Assembly (NCBI GenBank): GCA_018223375.1
Contig: JAGTTS010000012.1
Location: forward strand, 1 to 46,310
Source: Clostridiaceae bacterium Marseille-Q3526
GTDB taxonomy: Bacteria; Bacillota; Clostridia; Lachnospirales; Lachnospiraceae
DNA length: 46,310 nucleotides
Direction: 5' to 3'
In this document: positions 38,184 to 46,310 of the stretch, piece by piece
Layout of the letters: every line of letters starts with the position of its first letter
How positions within the stretch are numbered: position 1 is the first letter of the stretch
Position numbers and translations under genes: made by a program
The notes under the pieces: generated by a model
Database searches by the model: none
Seen by the model: only the letters and a program-made list of their open reading frames with translations
What the model was told of the DNA's origin: nothing

Positions 38184-41100
38184 TCTGCTGCTTCGCCTCC
38201 TTCTGTCTCAAGAGTCTCCTGCTCATCTTCCTCAACGCTTTTCTCAATTTCTTCCCAGACCGCCTCTGGTTTCATGGACTTAAACCGCCTGAATCCATAT
38301 CCCTTTGTCTTCAGATCAAATCCGCAGATCCCGTGGTAGGGACAGTAATCGCAGGCTGTTCTCTCTCCTTTTTTATAAGGATCTACCGTAATTCTTCCAT
38401 CCAGAATCTCTCTTCCCATAGCCTTGATTTTCTGATTGACAAAGCCGGTCATCGCCAAAAAACGATTCTCATTTGCCACAGAGGATTTTGCCTCCTGGAT
38501 GATTCCTGCCTTATAAGCGACAGGAATGACGTCCGACTCTGTCTCAATCCTCCGATCCAGATGTGAGATAGCCTCCGCCCAGCTGTTAACCAGACCGTTC
38601 ATGCGAAGGGTCCTTAAAATCTCTGCTTCCTTTTCCTCCTCGCTCATTTCCTCCGTCTTTTCCACCATGGGATCCGCAATGTTGTAGTAAAAAATTCCTG
38701 CCGGAAGCACCTGCTTGTCCGGGTGTCTGCGCTGTTCCTTCTCCATGGCGGCATCCAGATAGACGACCAGCTGCATCTGAAGACCGTAAAACAGCTCTGT
38801 CAGCTCAAACTTCGTCTTCCCGGTTTTATAATCGATAATCTTCACATACAGCTTATCCCCGTCCTCGCACAGATCCATCCTGTCAATGCGTCCCTGAAGA
38901 TGAACGGCCTCCGTCCTGGAAACCGGAATCTTCATCGCCTTCAGATTGTCTGCCGGAGTAAACGTAAGTTCAAAGCCAGCCGGCTCAAAATCTCCCTTCT
39001 TCAGCTGTTCTGTCAATGCCCAGACTGTCCTGTCTGTAATCCGCTCCACCCGGCGCCCCAGATACTCGTTCCTCGCCGTATCGGAAACCACCGTATTCCC
39101 GTACTCTCTCGTCACTTCAGATACACATCGGCTGACCAGTTCCTTTCTCTCCCTGTCATCCAGCTGGCGGAAACTCCTTCCCTCCTCCTGCATAGTCTTA
39201 AAAAACAGGTCAATGGAGCTGTGGAAGAAATTTCCCAGATCCGCAGCAGCCAGCTCATACTCTCTGCGCTCCCGAAGCTCCAGCCCAAAACTTAAGAAAT
39301 GAGCGTAGGCACAGGCAGCATAGCGCTCCATCCTGGTCACGCTGCCGCGGAGAATGGGGCTGTAGAGCTTCTGGGCCGCTGTCCTTCCAATTCCCTTATC
39401 CTCATATACGTGGAATGCGGCTTCTACCAGACGTTTCGTCTCTTCCCTCTTATCTTCATCCGTATAAAAATGGCGGTACAGCTCCAGAAACTCCGGTCTT
39501 GACACCGCATGTTCCAAATCCCTCAGGCCAGCGATCAGAGTTCTTCTGCCAGCTGGAGCTGACAGCGCCGCCTCCCTGTACTGATCCATGCGCGTCTCTC
39601 TCAGCTCAGGAAACAGCTTCTTCACCTGTCCGATCAGGCTGGACGGCCGGAGACTCTTTCCTGCCGACGAGGTCTGGCTCCAGGTCAGATAGAGAAAATC
39701 TGAAGCTTTCGTCATCACAAGATACAGGTACAGACGCTCCAAAAAGCCTTCTTCCCTGGCTGTAGGAGCCAGCTCCACCCCTCTTTCCTTCAGAATCCTC
39801 CGTTCTGCCTCTGTCAGAATGCCTCCGCGCCTGGCAGCTCCCGGCACAATTCCATCGTTCACCCCAATGAAAAACAGAGCCTTGACATGGGACAGACGCG
39901 TTCTGGTCAAATCTCCTGTCACCACCCGATCTACGACAGCCGGGATTAAACCCACCTGAATCTCTGCAAAACCCGCGTCCAGAATCTGGGCATACTCTCT
40001 CCGGCTGACTGTCTCGTCCCCCAAAAGCGCAGCCAGGCGGTCAAACAAATCCATCACAAGCCCATAAACCTGGCTGTATTCCTTCTCAAGCTCAGCCTCT
40101 CCCATCTCGTGAAACGCTTTTTCCCAGCGGGACAGACGCTTCTCCGCCTCCACGCTCTCCAGAAACTCCGCCAAAGCCGCCGTCATCTCTCTGACTGTAG
40201 ACTGGCGGTCTGAAAATACCTCCTTCAAAGGAAGAAACGGACGCAGAAGAGAATCTTTAAACTCGTTCAATTCCTCCAGATTTAATCTTTCTCCATCCTT
40301 ATAGGTGCGGTCCCAGGACGCGCTCCAGCGCTTAAATCCACGGATTCCCATGGCTTTCACATAATTTTCCAGCCTGGAAAGTTTCTCCTTCTCCTCTGTC
40401 ACCATGCCGGTCTTCAAATAGCGGAACATACTTTCATAGGAAAAGTTTTCCGTAATCGCCTCCAGCGCGGCCCGCAGAAGCTCTACCACAGGATTGCTCA
40501 GAATATTTTTCTTGCTGTCCAGGAAGCAGGGGATTCCATTCTCCTGAAACTGCCTGGCAAGCTCTCCGGAATAATCCGGCAAAGCTCCTGTCACTACGGC
40601 GATATCGCGGTAACGGTATCCCTTCTCCTTCACCAGATGCTGAATCTCTGTGCAGACAAACTGAATTTCCCCAATGGGATTTTCCGCCTCATGGAGAAGC
40701 AGGCTGTCCCCCTGCTCCCCTTCAAAACGGCCTGCCCAAGGCCGGAACAGGCCCCTCTCAATCGCAGAAAGAGCCGGACTGTTCTGAAAACGGCGGCATG
40801 GCCCTGTCAGGAGAATATCCTTATCCCTCCCTGCTCCTGCACCTGACGCCAAATCTGTCAGCCTGCAGACAGTATGACTGCTCATGTGGAAGAGATTCTG
40901 AATCGGTTTTTCACGGTAGGGGTTCTCCTCAGGAGGCATCGTCACCGTCACAACCACCTGGCGGCAGCAGGTTAAAAGAAGCTCTAAAAGCCGGTACTGT
41001 ACAGGAGTAAATCCCGTATATCCGTCGAGAGTCACCACGCTTCCCCTGATTAACCGGGACTTGGGGAGCACGCGGCAGAGAATGTCTAAAATCTCCTCCT

Positions 41101-41626
41101 GGGCAATAAACCGCTCCCTGGTGTACTCCCGGAAGCCTTCGTACAGCTCGCTCATATCAGACAGCTTCTGCCGCAGCATGGCGCTGTCCGCGCTGTCTGC
41201 CATCTCCCGTATGGTCTCCCCTGAAATTCCGTACTGAAACAGCTCTGACAGCATGGACTTCAGTTCCCCGATAAAACCGGACTGTTCCAGATGGCTGCCA
41301 AACAGACGCAGATTCTTTTTCCTGGCTGCAGCTACCTTCCGAAGCACCAGAGATTTTCCCATATCATCCAGTACCGCTGGCGTCTCCACAGCCAATTCCT
41401 CAAAAATACGGTAAGCCAGACGTTCAAAACTGACGATATCAATATTCCTGACGCCATGGCGCGGGTGCATCGTCACAATATCCTTCTGAGTCTGCATGGT
41501 AAACTGCTCCGGCACAATGGCAAAAAATTTTCCTTCCGGATTCTCCATGGAACATTTAATTAAATTTTCATAGAGTACATGGGTTTTCCCGGAACCGGAA
41601 CCGCCGATGATAAACTGTAATGACAT
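38174..41626 (-). CDS. addB: ATP-dependent helicase/nuclease subunit B
   Basis: Second AddAB subunit; carries a second nuclease and recognises Chi-like sequences. 1,150 aa from the ATG at 41626 (AAGGAGG 5 bases upstream; the longer frame to 41761 runs through the promoter). N-terminal Walker A GGSGSGKT, later degenerate helicase parts, C-terminal nuclease with IIDYKTGK, and the four-cysteine Fe-S staple: one cysteine in RYAACAYAHF and three in CDYCPYHGIC near the end. Full length. A promoter with a LexA-like box stands upstream. Confidence 0.97.
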   Translation of the reverse strand: MSLQFIIGGSGSGKTHVLYENLIKCSMENPEGKFFAIVPEQFTMQTQKDIVTMHPRHGVRNIDIVSFERLAYRIFEELAVETPAVLDDMGKSLVLRKVAAARKKNLRLFGSHLEQSGFIGELKSMLSELFQYGISGETIREMADSADSAMLRQKLSDMSELYEGFREYTRERFIAQEEILDILCRVLPKSRLIRGSVVTLDGYTGFTPVQYRLLELLLTCCRQVVVTVTMPPEENPYREKPIQNLFHMSSHTVCRLTDLASGAGAGRDKDILLTGPCRRFQNSPALSAIERGLFRPWAGRFEGEQGDSLLLHEAENPIGEIQFVCTEIQHLVKEKGYRYRDIAVVTGALPDYSGELARQFQENGIPCFLDSKKNILSNPVVELLRAALEAITENFSYESMFRYLKTGMVTEEKEKLSRLENYVKAMGIRGFKRWSASWDRTYKDGERLNLEELNEFKDSLLRPFLPLKEVFSDRQSTVREMTAALAEFLESVEAEKRLSRWEKAFHEMGEAELEKEYSQVYGLVMDLFDRLAALLGDETVSRREYAQILDAGFAEIQVGLIPAVVDRVVTGDLTRTRLSHVKALFFIGVNDGIVPGAARRGGILTEAERRILKERGVELAPTAREEGFLERLYLYLVMTKASDFLYLTWSQTSSAGKSLRPSSLIGQVKKLFPELRETRMDQYREAALSAPAGRRTLIAGLRDLEHAVSRPEFLELYRHFYTDEDKREETKRLVEAAFHVYEDKGIGRTAAQKLYSPILRGSVTRMERYAACAYAHFLSFGLELRERREYELAAADLGNFFHSSIDLFFKTMQEEGRSFRQLDDRERKELVSRCVSEVTREYGNTVVSDTARNEYLGRRVERITDRTVWALTEQLKKGDFEPAGFELTFTPADNLKAMKIPVSRTEAVHLQGRIDRMDLCEDGDKLYVKIIDYKTGKTKFELTELFYGLQMQLVVYLDAAMEKEQRRHPDKQVLPAGIFYYNIADPMVEKTEEMSEEEKEAEILRTLRMNGLVNSWAEAISHLDRRIETESDVIPVAYKAGIIQEAKSSVANENRFLAMTGFVNQKIKAMGREILDGRITVDPYKKGERTACDYCPYHGICGFDLKTKGYGFRRFKSMKPEAVWEEIEKSVEEDEQETLETEGGEAAEWE

Positions 41627-41657
41627 GGAAACCTCCTTGTATTTATGTGATATCTCC

Positions 41658-41686
41658 ATTGTATAACAAACATATGTTCTGGTCAA
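41658..41686 (-). promoter_or_regulatory. addBA promoter with LexA-like (SOS) box
   Basis: In the minus direction TTGACC (41681-41686), 17 bases, TACAAT (41658-41663). The spacer contains AGAACATATGTTTG (complement of 41667-41680), which fits the Firmicutes LexA consensus CGAACRNRYGTTYC at all but the two outer bases. Damage-induced expression of AddAB is the expected result. Confidence 0.65.
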
Positions 41687-41772
41687 GCAGAAAATATATT
41701 TTGCCTTGGACGCTGTGAATAAATCATATTTTTTCCCATACACTGTACTAAATAATACCAAGAGGTCTTTTT

Positions 41773-42225
41773 ATGAGCTCTAAAACGAAAATCGTGGTGC
41801 TCCGGATGAAGGAAATCATCTATACCGCCATCTTTATCGGGCTGGGAATCATCCTTGTAACGCTGCTTTTTATCATGTTCCGTCCCAAAAAGGAACCTCA
41901 GACCGTCTCCTCCGGCCAGGTTCAGGCCGCTCAGGCCTCCTACACCCCCGGACTTTACCGGGCTTCTCTGTCTTTAGGAAGTCAGAATGCAGATTTGGAA
42001 GTGGCCGTGGACGCAGATCACATTAACTCTGTTTCCATGACGCCGCTGAGCGATTCAGTCGAAACCATGTACCCGCTGATGGCCCCGGCTCTGGAACAGC
42101 TGTCCGAGCAGATCTGCTCCTCTCAGTCTCTGGAAAACCTTACATATCCAGAGGGAAGCCAGTATACATGCTCTGCCCTGGTCCAGGCCATCGAATCCTG
42201 CCTTTTAAAGGCCTCCAGCCAGTAG
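41773..42225 (+). CDS. Membrane-anchored protein with an FMN-binding-like domain
   Basis: A 150-aa protein: one membrane helix (about 15-36), then a short linker and an outside domain (57-147) with the spacing of FMN-bind domains: YTPGLYRASLSLGS (57-70), LEVAVDADHINSVSMTP (75-91), and a late EGSQYTCSALVQAIESCL (127-144) where flavinylated proteins have SGATYTS. The threonine that carries FMN is replaced by glutamine (130), so covalent flavin is not expected. Divergent from addB. Function unknown; family placement is a pattern match only. Confidence 0.55.
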   Translation: MSSKTKIVVLRMKEIIYTAIFIGLGIILVTLLFIMFRPKKEPQTVSSGQVQAAQASYTPGLYRASLSLGSQNADLEVAVDADHINSVSMTPLSDSVETMYPLMAPALEQLSEQICSSQSLENLTYPEGSQYTCSALVQAIESCLLKASSQ

Positions 42226-42236
42226 AAAGGCAAGAG

Positions 42237-42282
42237 AAAAGGATGCGAAGCATCTGGTTCTGACAGGCTTACGCATCCTTTT
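42237..42282. terminator. Two-way terminator between FMN-bind-like and SseB-like genes
   Basis: AAAAGGATGCG (42237-42247) pairs perfectly with CGCATCCTTTT (42272-42282), lying between two converging genes. Confidence 0.88.
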
Positions 42283-42295
42283 CATCTGGAATATC

Positions 42296-43102
42296 TTATA
42301 CTGTTTCGGACTTTTTCTCTCCTCCGTCTCCCTCCGCCGGGACAGCCGGCTTTCGATTCAGGTTAAACGGCAGATTCAGACTCATAATGTTTAAAACCAC
42401 ACCCTTGGCCTCAGGAGCGACTAAAACGGCAAGCTTATCTGCATCTGCCGCCACAGGACGGAACTTATTTTCTCTGTTAAACTTCTGGAATTCCAGCGCA
42501 TCCGTAAAAATCGGCTGGTACATCTGGCCATCCTTTAACTTGGCTAACGGAACTCCCTTTTCTTCCTTCTGAAGGGCTAAAATATATTTTCCCCTCTTAA
42601 AATCAGCCAGCAGCTCCTCCAGCAGTTCGCTGGTTTTCTCATCCGGCTGCGGATTCGGCTGCTTTCTCATCTCCTGGGCATAGTAAAGAGCAGTCAAATG
42701 AAGCTGCGGATTCTCAATCCATACCGTTCCCTCCGGCTGCTCTTCCGGTTTCTTCCGTCTGACCAGCTCCTCTAACTGAAACCTCGTATTTTCACTGCCG
42801 TTTCTCATCACAATGGCGTTAATTCCCATGGTAAACAGGCTGGTAAAGAAAAGAAGCTTCTGCTTTTCCTCAACTCTGACAATCGACACAGGGATTTTCT
42901 CCTCCAGCAGAGCCTTTCCCTTTTCTCTGGCTTCATCCTCTGTAAAAAACATGAAAATCTCGTCGTCAAAGGTCTCTGCGTCGCACTCTACATACGGCTC
43001 CTTTGTACAGGCTGACATTAACACAAATAACTCCGGAACGCTTCTCATCTTCTGAAGAAGCGCCGTCTTCTCCAGCACTTCGCTGCTTGTTTCACTATTC
43101 AT
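42296..43102 (-). CDS. SseB-like protein
   Basis: A 268-aa soluble protein. Residues about 15-120 and again 165-250 show the pattern of SseB N-terminal domains (LFVLMSACTKEPYVECDAETFDDEIFMFFTEDEAREKGKALLEE; QPIFTDALEFQKFN..KFRPVAADADKLAVLV), with a Pro/Lys/Glu-rich tail. SseB in enterics was described as a serine-sensitivity enhancer; the role in Firmicutes is unknown. A GGGAG ribosome site precedes the ATG. Single gene. Confidence 0.72.
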   Translation of the reverse strand: MNSETSSEVLEKTALLQKMRSVPELFVLMSACTKEPYVECDAETFDDEIFMFFTEDEAREKGKALLEEKIPVSIVRVEEKQKLLFFTSLFTMGINAIVMRNGSENTRFQLEELVRRKKPEEQPEGTVWIENPQLHLTALYYAQEMRKQPNPQPDEKTSELLEELLADFKRGKYILALQKEEKGVPLAKLKDGQMYQPIFTDALEFQKFNRENKFRPVAADADKLAVLVAPEAKGVVLNIMSLNLPFNLNRKPAVPAEGDGGEKKSETV

Positions 43103-43258
43103 AAGTATATTCTCCCTCCGCCTTCTTTCCCCTCTGCCGAAAAGCGGCTTATTTTCTGATATTCATTATAAGCAAAAGAGTTTTTTGTGTCAACTGAAAG
43201 AGACGGCGGACCGTACGCAAAGTTTCTCAAAAAGAACAATCTTTTTCCCTTTTCTATC

Positions 43259-43286
43259 TGGACATTGTATACAGGAAATGTATAAT
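43259..43286 (+). promoter_or_regulatory. Promoter of the SulP gene
   Basis: TGGACA (43259-43264), 16 bases, TATAAT (43281-43286), about 57 bases before the ATG. Confidence 0.65.
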
Positions 43287-43342
43287 AATAGCGGCAGGTG
43301 TGAATATATCCTGCCTATTACTATGTTTACAAGGGGGAACTT

Positions 43343-44986
43343 ATGGAAAAGATGCGTCCCATGCTGTTTACAACATGGAAAACCTACAGCAAAGAACAGT
43401 TTTTTAAAGATCTGATAGCTGGAATTGTGGTGGCGATCATTGCCCTTCCGCTGTCCATCGCTCTGGCGCTGGCCTCCGGAGTAGGGCCGGAGCAGGGTAT
43501 CTACACAGCTATTGTAGCGGGCTTCGTTATCTCACTTCTTGGCGGAAGCCAGGTACAAATTGCAGGTCCTACTGCCGCCTTCGCAACCATTGTAGCGGGA
43601 ATCGTAGCCCGAAGCGGTATGGACGGGCTGGCCGTGGCGACGATTCTGGCAGGAATCATTTTGATTCTTATGGGATTCTGCCAGTTCGGATCTCTGATTA
43701 AATTCATTCCGTTTACCATTACTACTGGCTTTACCTCCGGTATCGCCGTCACCATCGTCATCGGACAGCTGAAGGATTTCTTCGGGGTTGTCTATCCGGA
43801 AGGAATGCCCACTATCGAAACCATGGAAAAGCTCAAAGCCTTTGCCGCAGGATTTGGAACGCTGAACATGGATGCTGTGATTGTGGGGCTTGTATGCCTG
43901 GCGATTCTCATTGTCACGCCGTATTTCTCTGAGAAAATTCCAGGCTCCCTGCTGGCGGTCATCGGCGGAATCCTGATGGTGAAATTCCTTCCGCTGAACG
44001 TCAATACGATCGGCGATCTCTACACTATCAGCAGCGCGCTTCCATCCTTTCATCTGCCGCAGCTGAGCTTTGACATGGTTCAGTCTGCCCTGCCGGACGC
44101 TTTCACTATCGCCGTGCTGGCTGCTATTGAATCTCTCCTGTCCTGCGTGGTGGCTGACGGCATGATCAACGGAAAGCACCGTTCTGACATGGAACTGGCC
44201 GCCCAGGGGGCCGGAAATATTGCCTCCGCCCTTTTCGGTGGAATCCCCGCTACGGGAGCCATTGCCAGAACGGCTGCAAACATCAAAAACGGCGGCCGCA
44301 CGCCGGTAGCAGGTATGGTTCATGCGCTTGTGCTGGTGCTGATTCTCGTAGTCTTCATGCCCTACGCAGGCATGATCCCCATGCCGGCCATTGCGGCGAT
44401 TCTATTCATGGTCGCCTACAACATGTGTCAGTGGAGAACCTTTGCAGAGCTGGTAAAAACAGCTCCCAAAAGCGATATTGCCGTTTTGATCATCACCTTC
44501 TTCCTGACCATCGTCTTTGACCTGGTCGTTGCCATCGAATTCGGTATTCTGCTTGCAGGTCTTCTCTTTATGAAGCGCATGAGCGACGTGACGGAGGTTC
44601 ACAGCTGGAAATACGCGGAGGATGAGGAGGAAGCAGAACGTGAAAAGCTGAGACAACTCCCTCCCCATATCAATGTCTATGAGATCAGCGGCCCGCTGTT
44701 TTTCGGAGCTGCCGACGAAATCGGCCGGATTGTGGCCAGGGAGCGCGCTACCTGCCTGATTCTTCGTATGAGAAGTGTCCCGTCTATGGACAGCACCGCC
44801 ATGAACGCTATGAACGATCTGCTGAAGCGGTGCCAGAAAAAGGGAATTACCCTGATTCTCTCCCATGTCAATCCACAGCCTATGAAGGTCATGGAGAAGG
44901 CCGGATACGTGGATAAAGTAGGACGTGAAAATTTCTGTGAAAACATTGATGCGGCGATTGCAAAAGCCGAGGAGCTGGTAAAATAA
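43343..44986 (+). CDS. SulP-family anion transporter with STAS domain
   Basis: A 547-aa carrier of the SLC26/SulP family: membrane part of about 420 residues with DLIAGIVVAIIALPLSIALALASGVGPEQGIYTAIVAG at the start and GGIPATGAIARTAANIKNGGRTPVAGM near the middle, then a cytoplasmic STAS domain (about 440-547: NVYEISGPLFFGAADEI, LILRMRSVPSMDSTAMNAM). Members import sulfate, bicarbonate or dicarboxylates with sodium or protons; which one cannot be told. Single gene with AGGGGG ribosome site. Confidence 0.94.
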   Translation: MEKMRPMLFTTWKTYSKEQFFKDLIAGIVVAIIALPLSIALALASGVGPEQGIYTAIVAGFVISLLGGSQVQIAGPTAAFATIVAGIVARSGMDGLAVATILAGIILILMGFCQFGSLIKFIPFTITTGFTSGIAVTIVIGQLKDFFGVVYPEGMPTIETMEKLKAFAAGFGTLNMDAVIVGLVCLAILIVTPYFSEKIPGSLLAVIGGILMVKFLPLNVNTIGDLYTISSALPSFHLPQLSFDMVQSALPDAFTIAVLAAIESLLSCVVADGMINGKHRSDMELAAQGAGNIASALFGGIPATGAIARTAANIKNGGRTPVAGMVHALVLVLILVVFMPYAGMIPMPAIAAILFMVAYNMCQWRTFAELVKTAPKSDIAVLIITFFLTIVFDLVVAIEFGILLAGLLFMKRMSDVTEVHSWKYAEDEEEAEREKLRQLPPHINVYEISGPLFFGAADEIGRIVARERATCLILRMRSVPSMDSTAMNAMNDLLKRCQKKGITLILSHVNPQPMKVMEKAGYVDKVGRENFCENIDAAIAKAEELVK

Positions 44987-44998
44987 AAACAGCTTTAT

Positions 44999-45042
44999 AA
45001 AAAAGGAGGCCTCTGCCTGTCAGGCGGGAAGTCTCCTTTTTT
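44999..45042. terminator. Two-way terminator between SulP and glycerate kinase genes
   Basis: AAAAAAGGAG (44999-45008) pairs with CTCCTTTTTT (45033-45042), with a small inner GCCTG/CAGGC stem. It serves both converging genes. Confidence 0.85.
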
Positions 45043-45050
45043 GCTTCTGT

Positions 45051-46208
45051 CTAATCATTTTTCTGTTTTTTGTACACACTGCTAATGAGCCTGAACACCT
45101 GCTCCGCCGTTTCCTTCATATTTCTTCTGGCACGCTCCTTCTCCATCGCCTCCTCTCTGCTTATTGGTCCTCTCACAATGGGAAAATAGGCGTCAATGCC
45201 CTGTTCCAGGCAGAGTCTGGCCTCCGGCGCCACCGCACCGGCAAAAGCAATCACCTGACAGCCGTATTCTGCCGCCAGCTTCGCCACGCCCACAGGCGCC
45301 TTTCCCATAGCTGTCTGGCCGTCTAAACGCCCCTCCCCGGTAATCACTATATCTGCATTCTGGAGTTCTTCCTCCAGCCCCACTGCTTCCATGATAATAG
45401 AAATTCCAGGCTCCAGCGACCCATTTAAAAAGGTTCTGAAGGCGTAGCCAAGTCCTCCCGCCGCCCCGCTTCCCGGCAAATCTGCCGTATCCTTTCCAAG
45501 GTCTCTTTTAACAAGATTTGAAAAATGAAGAAGCGCCCGGTCCAGCTCCTCCGCCATCTCCTCTGTCGCTCCCTTCTGGGGGCCGAATACCATGCTGGCT
45601 CCCGTCTCTCCGCACAAAGGATTGTTCACATCACAGGCGATCTGGAAGGTACACTCGGAAAGTCTGGGATCTGCTTTGGAACTGTCAATCCGATCAATTT
45701 CTGCCACATCTCTTCCAAAACAGCCAGTCTCCTTCCCCTCCCTGTCCAGAAATGAAAAGCCCAGGGCTGTCAGCATCCCGATGCCGCCGTCATTGGTTCC
45801 GCTTCCTCCGATTCCCACAACAAATTTTCTCAGCCCCCTGTCCAAGGCATCCCGGATCAGCTCCCCGGCTCCCCGGCTTGTAGTATAAAGCGGATTCCGA
45901 AGCTCTGATGGGATGTAGGTCAGACCAACGGCCGAGGCAGTTTCTATGACAGCTGTATTTGTTTCTCTGAGCACTGCGTAAGAACTTTTGACCGGTTTTC
46001 CAAGAGGCCCTGTTACTGTCAGCTGAATTTCCTCTGCACCCATTCCCTCCACAAAAGCGGCTGCCGTTCCCTCACCTCCGTCCGCTAACGGCTTTATCAC
46101 GATTTGTGCGTCCATTCCAGATGCTTGTATCCCCTCTCTCACTGCTGCCGCGGCCTCTGTCGAGGACAGGCTTCCCTTAAAAGAATCCATTGCTATTACG
46201 ATTTTCAT
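45051..46208 (-). CDS. glxK: Glycerate kinase (GlxK/GarK type)
   Basis: Phosphorylates glycerate to 2- or 3-phosphoglycerate, feeding it into glycolysis. A 385-aa protein with KIVIAMDSFKGSLSSTEAA at the start, KPLADGGEGTAAAF, FVVGIGGSGTNDGGIGMLTALGF, CDVNNPLCGETGAS and VITGEGRLDGQTAMGKAPVGVA, all standard for this kinase class. ATG at 46208 is chosen as start because it matches the family beginning; a GTG six codons upstream is possible. Single gene with its promoter region upstream. Confidence 0.94.
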   Translation of the reverse strand: MKIVIAMDSFKGSLSSTEAAAAVREGIQASGMDAQIVIKPLADGGEGTAAAFVEGMGAEEIQLTVTGPLGKPVKSSYAVLRETNTAVIETASAVGLTYIPSELRNPLYTTSRGAGELIRDALDRGLRKFVVGIGGSGTNDGGIGMLTALGFSFLDREGKETGCFGRDVAEIDRIDSSKADPRLSECTFQIACDVNNPLCGETGASMVFGPQKGATEEMAEELDRALLHFSNLVKRDLGKDTADLPGSGAAGGLGYAFRTFLNGSLEPGISIIMEAVGLEEELQNADIVITGEGRLDGQTAMGKAPVGVAKLAAEYGCQVIAFAGAVAPEARLCLEQGIDAYFPIVRGPISREEAMEKERARRNMKETAEQVFRLISSVYKKQKND

Positions 46209-46247
46209 AGTATTTAATCTCTCCACTTCTGAGGTTTATTATCTTTA

Positions 46248-46276
46248 TTGTGATATTATTATACAAACTAAAAATC
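46248..46276 (-). promoter_or_regulatory. Possible promoter of the glycerate kinase gene
   Basis: In the minus direction a TATAAT lies near 46258-46263, with a weak TAGTCA-type -35 about 17 bases upstream. The surroundings to the window end are AT-rich, contain further TATAAT-like words, and hold no gene. Confidence 0.35.
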
Positions 46277-46310
46277 TGTTTGACTATATTATAGAAAACA
46301 TATTATACTG

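Noticed and set aside
43532..44323. 263-codon minus-strand open frame opposite the SulP gene
   Set aside because: Composition is His/Gln/Arg-rich and unlike a real protein; SulP is certain on the plus strand.
1..46310. CRISPR array
   Set aside because: No regularly spaced identical repeats of 23-40 bases were seen anywhere in the window.

Overview
The window reads as a chromosomal segment of a low-to-medium GC Gram-positive anaerobe, most likely a Lachnospiraceae member (Clostridium cluster XIVa, e.g. a relative of [Clostridium] symbiosum; the species guess is weak). Signs are strong AGGAGG-type ribosome sites, AddAB instead of RecBCD, a TPP riboswitch feeding ThiW/ThiM/ThiE/ThiD salvage, electron-bifurcating NfnAB, a YtrA-type GntR/ABC cassette, and the GGGtGRT/NifU-like pair common in Clostridia. 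Most genes are on the minus strand.

Layout. 1-48: start of a truncated minus-strand gene whose ribosome site lies inside a hairpin. 239-2125: membrane diguanylate cyclase. 2206-4255: permease, ABC ATPase and GntR regulator with a 20-bp palindromic operator. 4295-7140: nucleoside catabolism (udp-deoB-deoC). 7199-8962: a large intact protein that looks like a type III restriction Res subunit whose helicase motifs have all eroded. 9171-10160: two identical tRNA-Glu(CTC) genes with their promoters, facing each other as a 149-bp inverted repeat around a nitroreductase. 10258-12870: copper ATPase CopA with a second metal-binding domain at its C-terminus, an internal start that could release a CopZ-like chaperone, and a CsoR-like operator in its promoter. 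12902-17024: thiamine salvage operon (thiW-thiM-thiE-HAD phosphatase-thiamine-binding protein-thiD) behind a TPP riboswitch with a transcription terminator.

17029-18144: a complete 1,064-bp IS481-like insertion sequence with 26-bp flanking direct repeats, placed just upstream of the thiamine promoter. 18221-21894: an AT-richer island with an RraA-like protein, an IclR regulator, a DctM-like permease and a tiny two-helix membrane protein, and no binding protein. 22032-23807: the NifU-like scaffold and GGGtGRT protein, a conserved pair of unknown role. Then a MATE exporter, nfnAB, dihydrofolate reductase overlapping a DUF6506/metallo-beta-lactamase fusion, and a divergent phage-type ThyX-like protein. 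30677-34531: glutamine/alanine symporter, glutaminase and divergent LysR regulator. 34506-41686: addBA with a LexA-like box in its promoter. 41773-46208: FMN-binding-like membrane protein, SseB-like protein, SulP anion transporter and glycerate kinase.

The candidates that look least described are the motif-dead Res homologue, the GGGtGRT/NifU-like pair, the ThyX-like protein next to dihydrofolate reductase, the possible CopZ made from inside copA, and the RraA/IclR/DctM-like cassette with a repeated 25-27 bp control motif. All functional statements rest on reading the sequence and family knowledge; no search was run.
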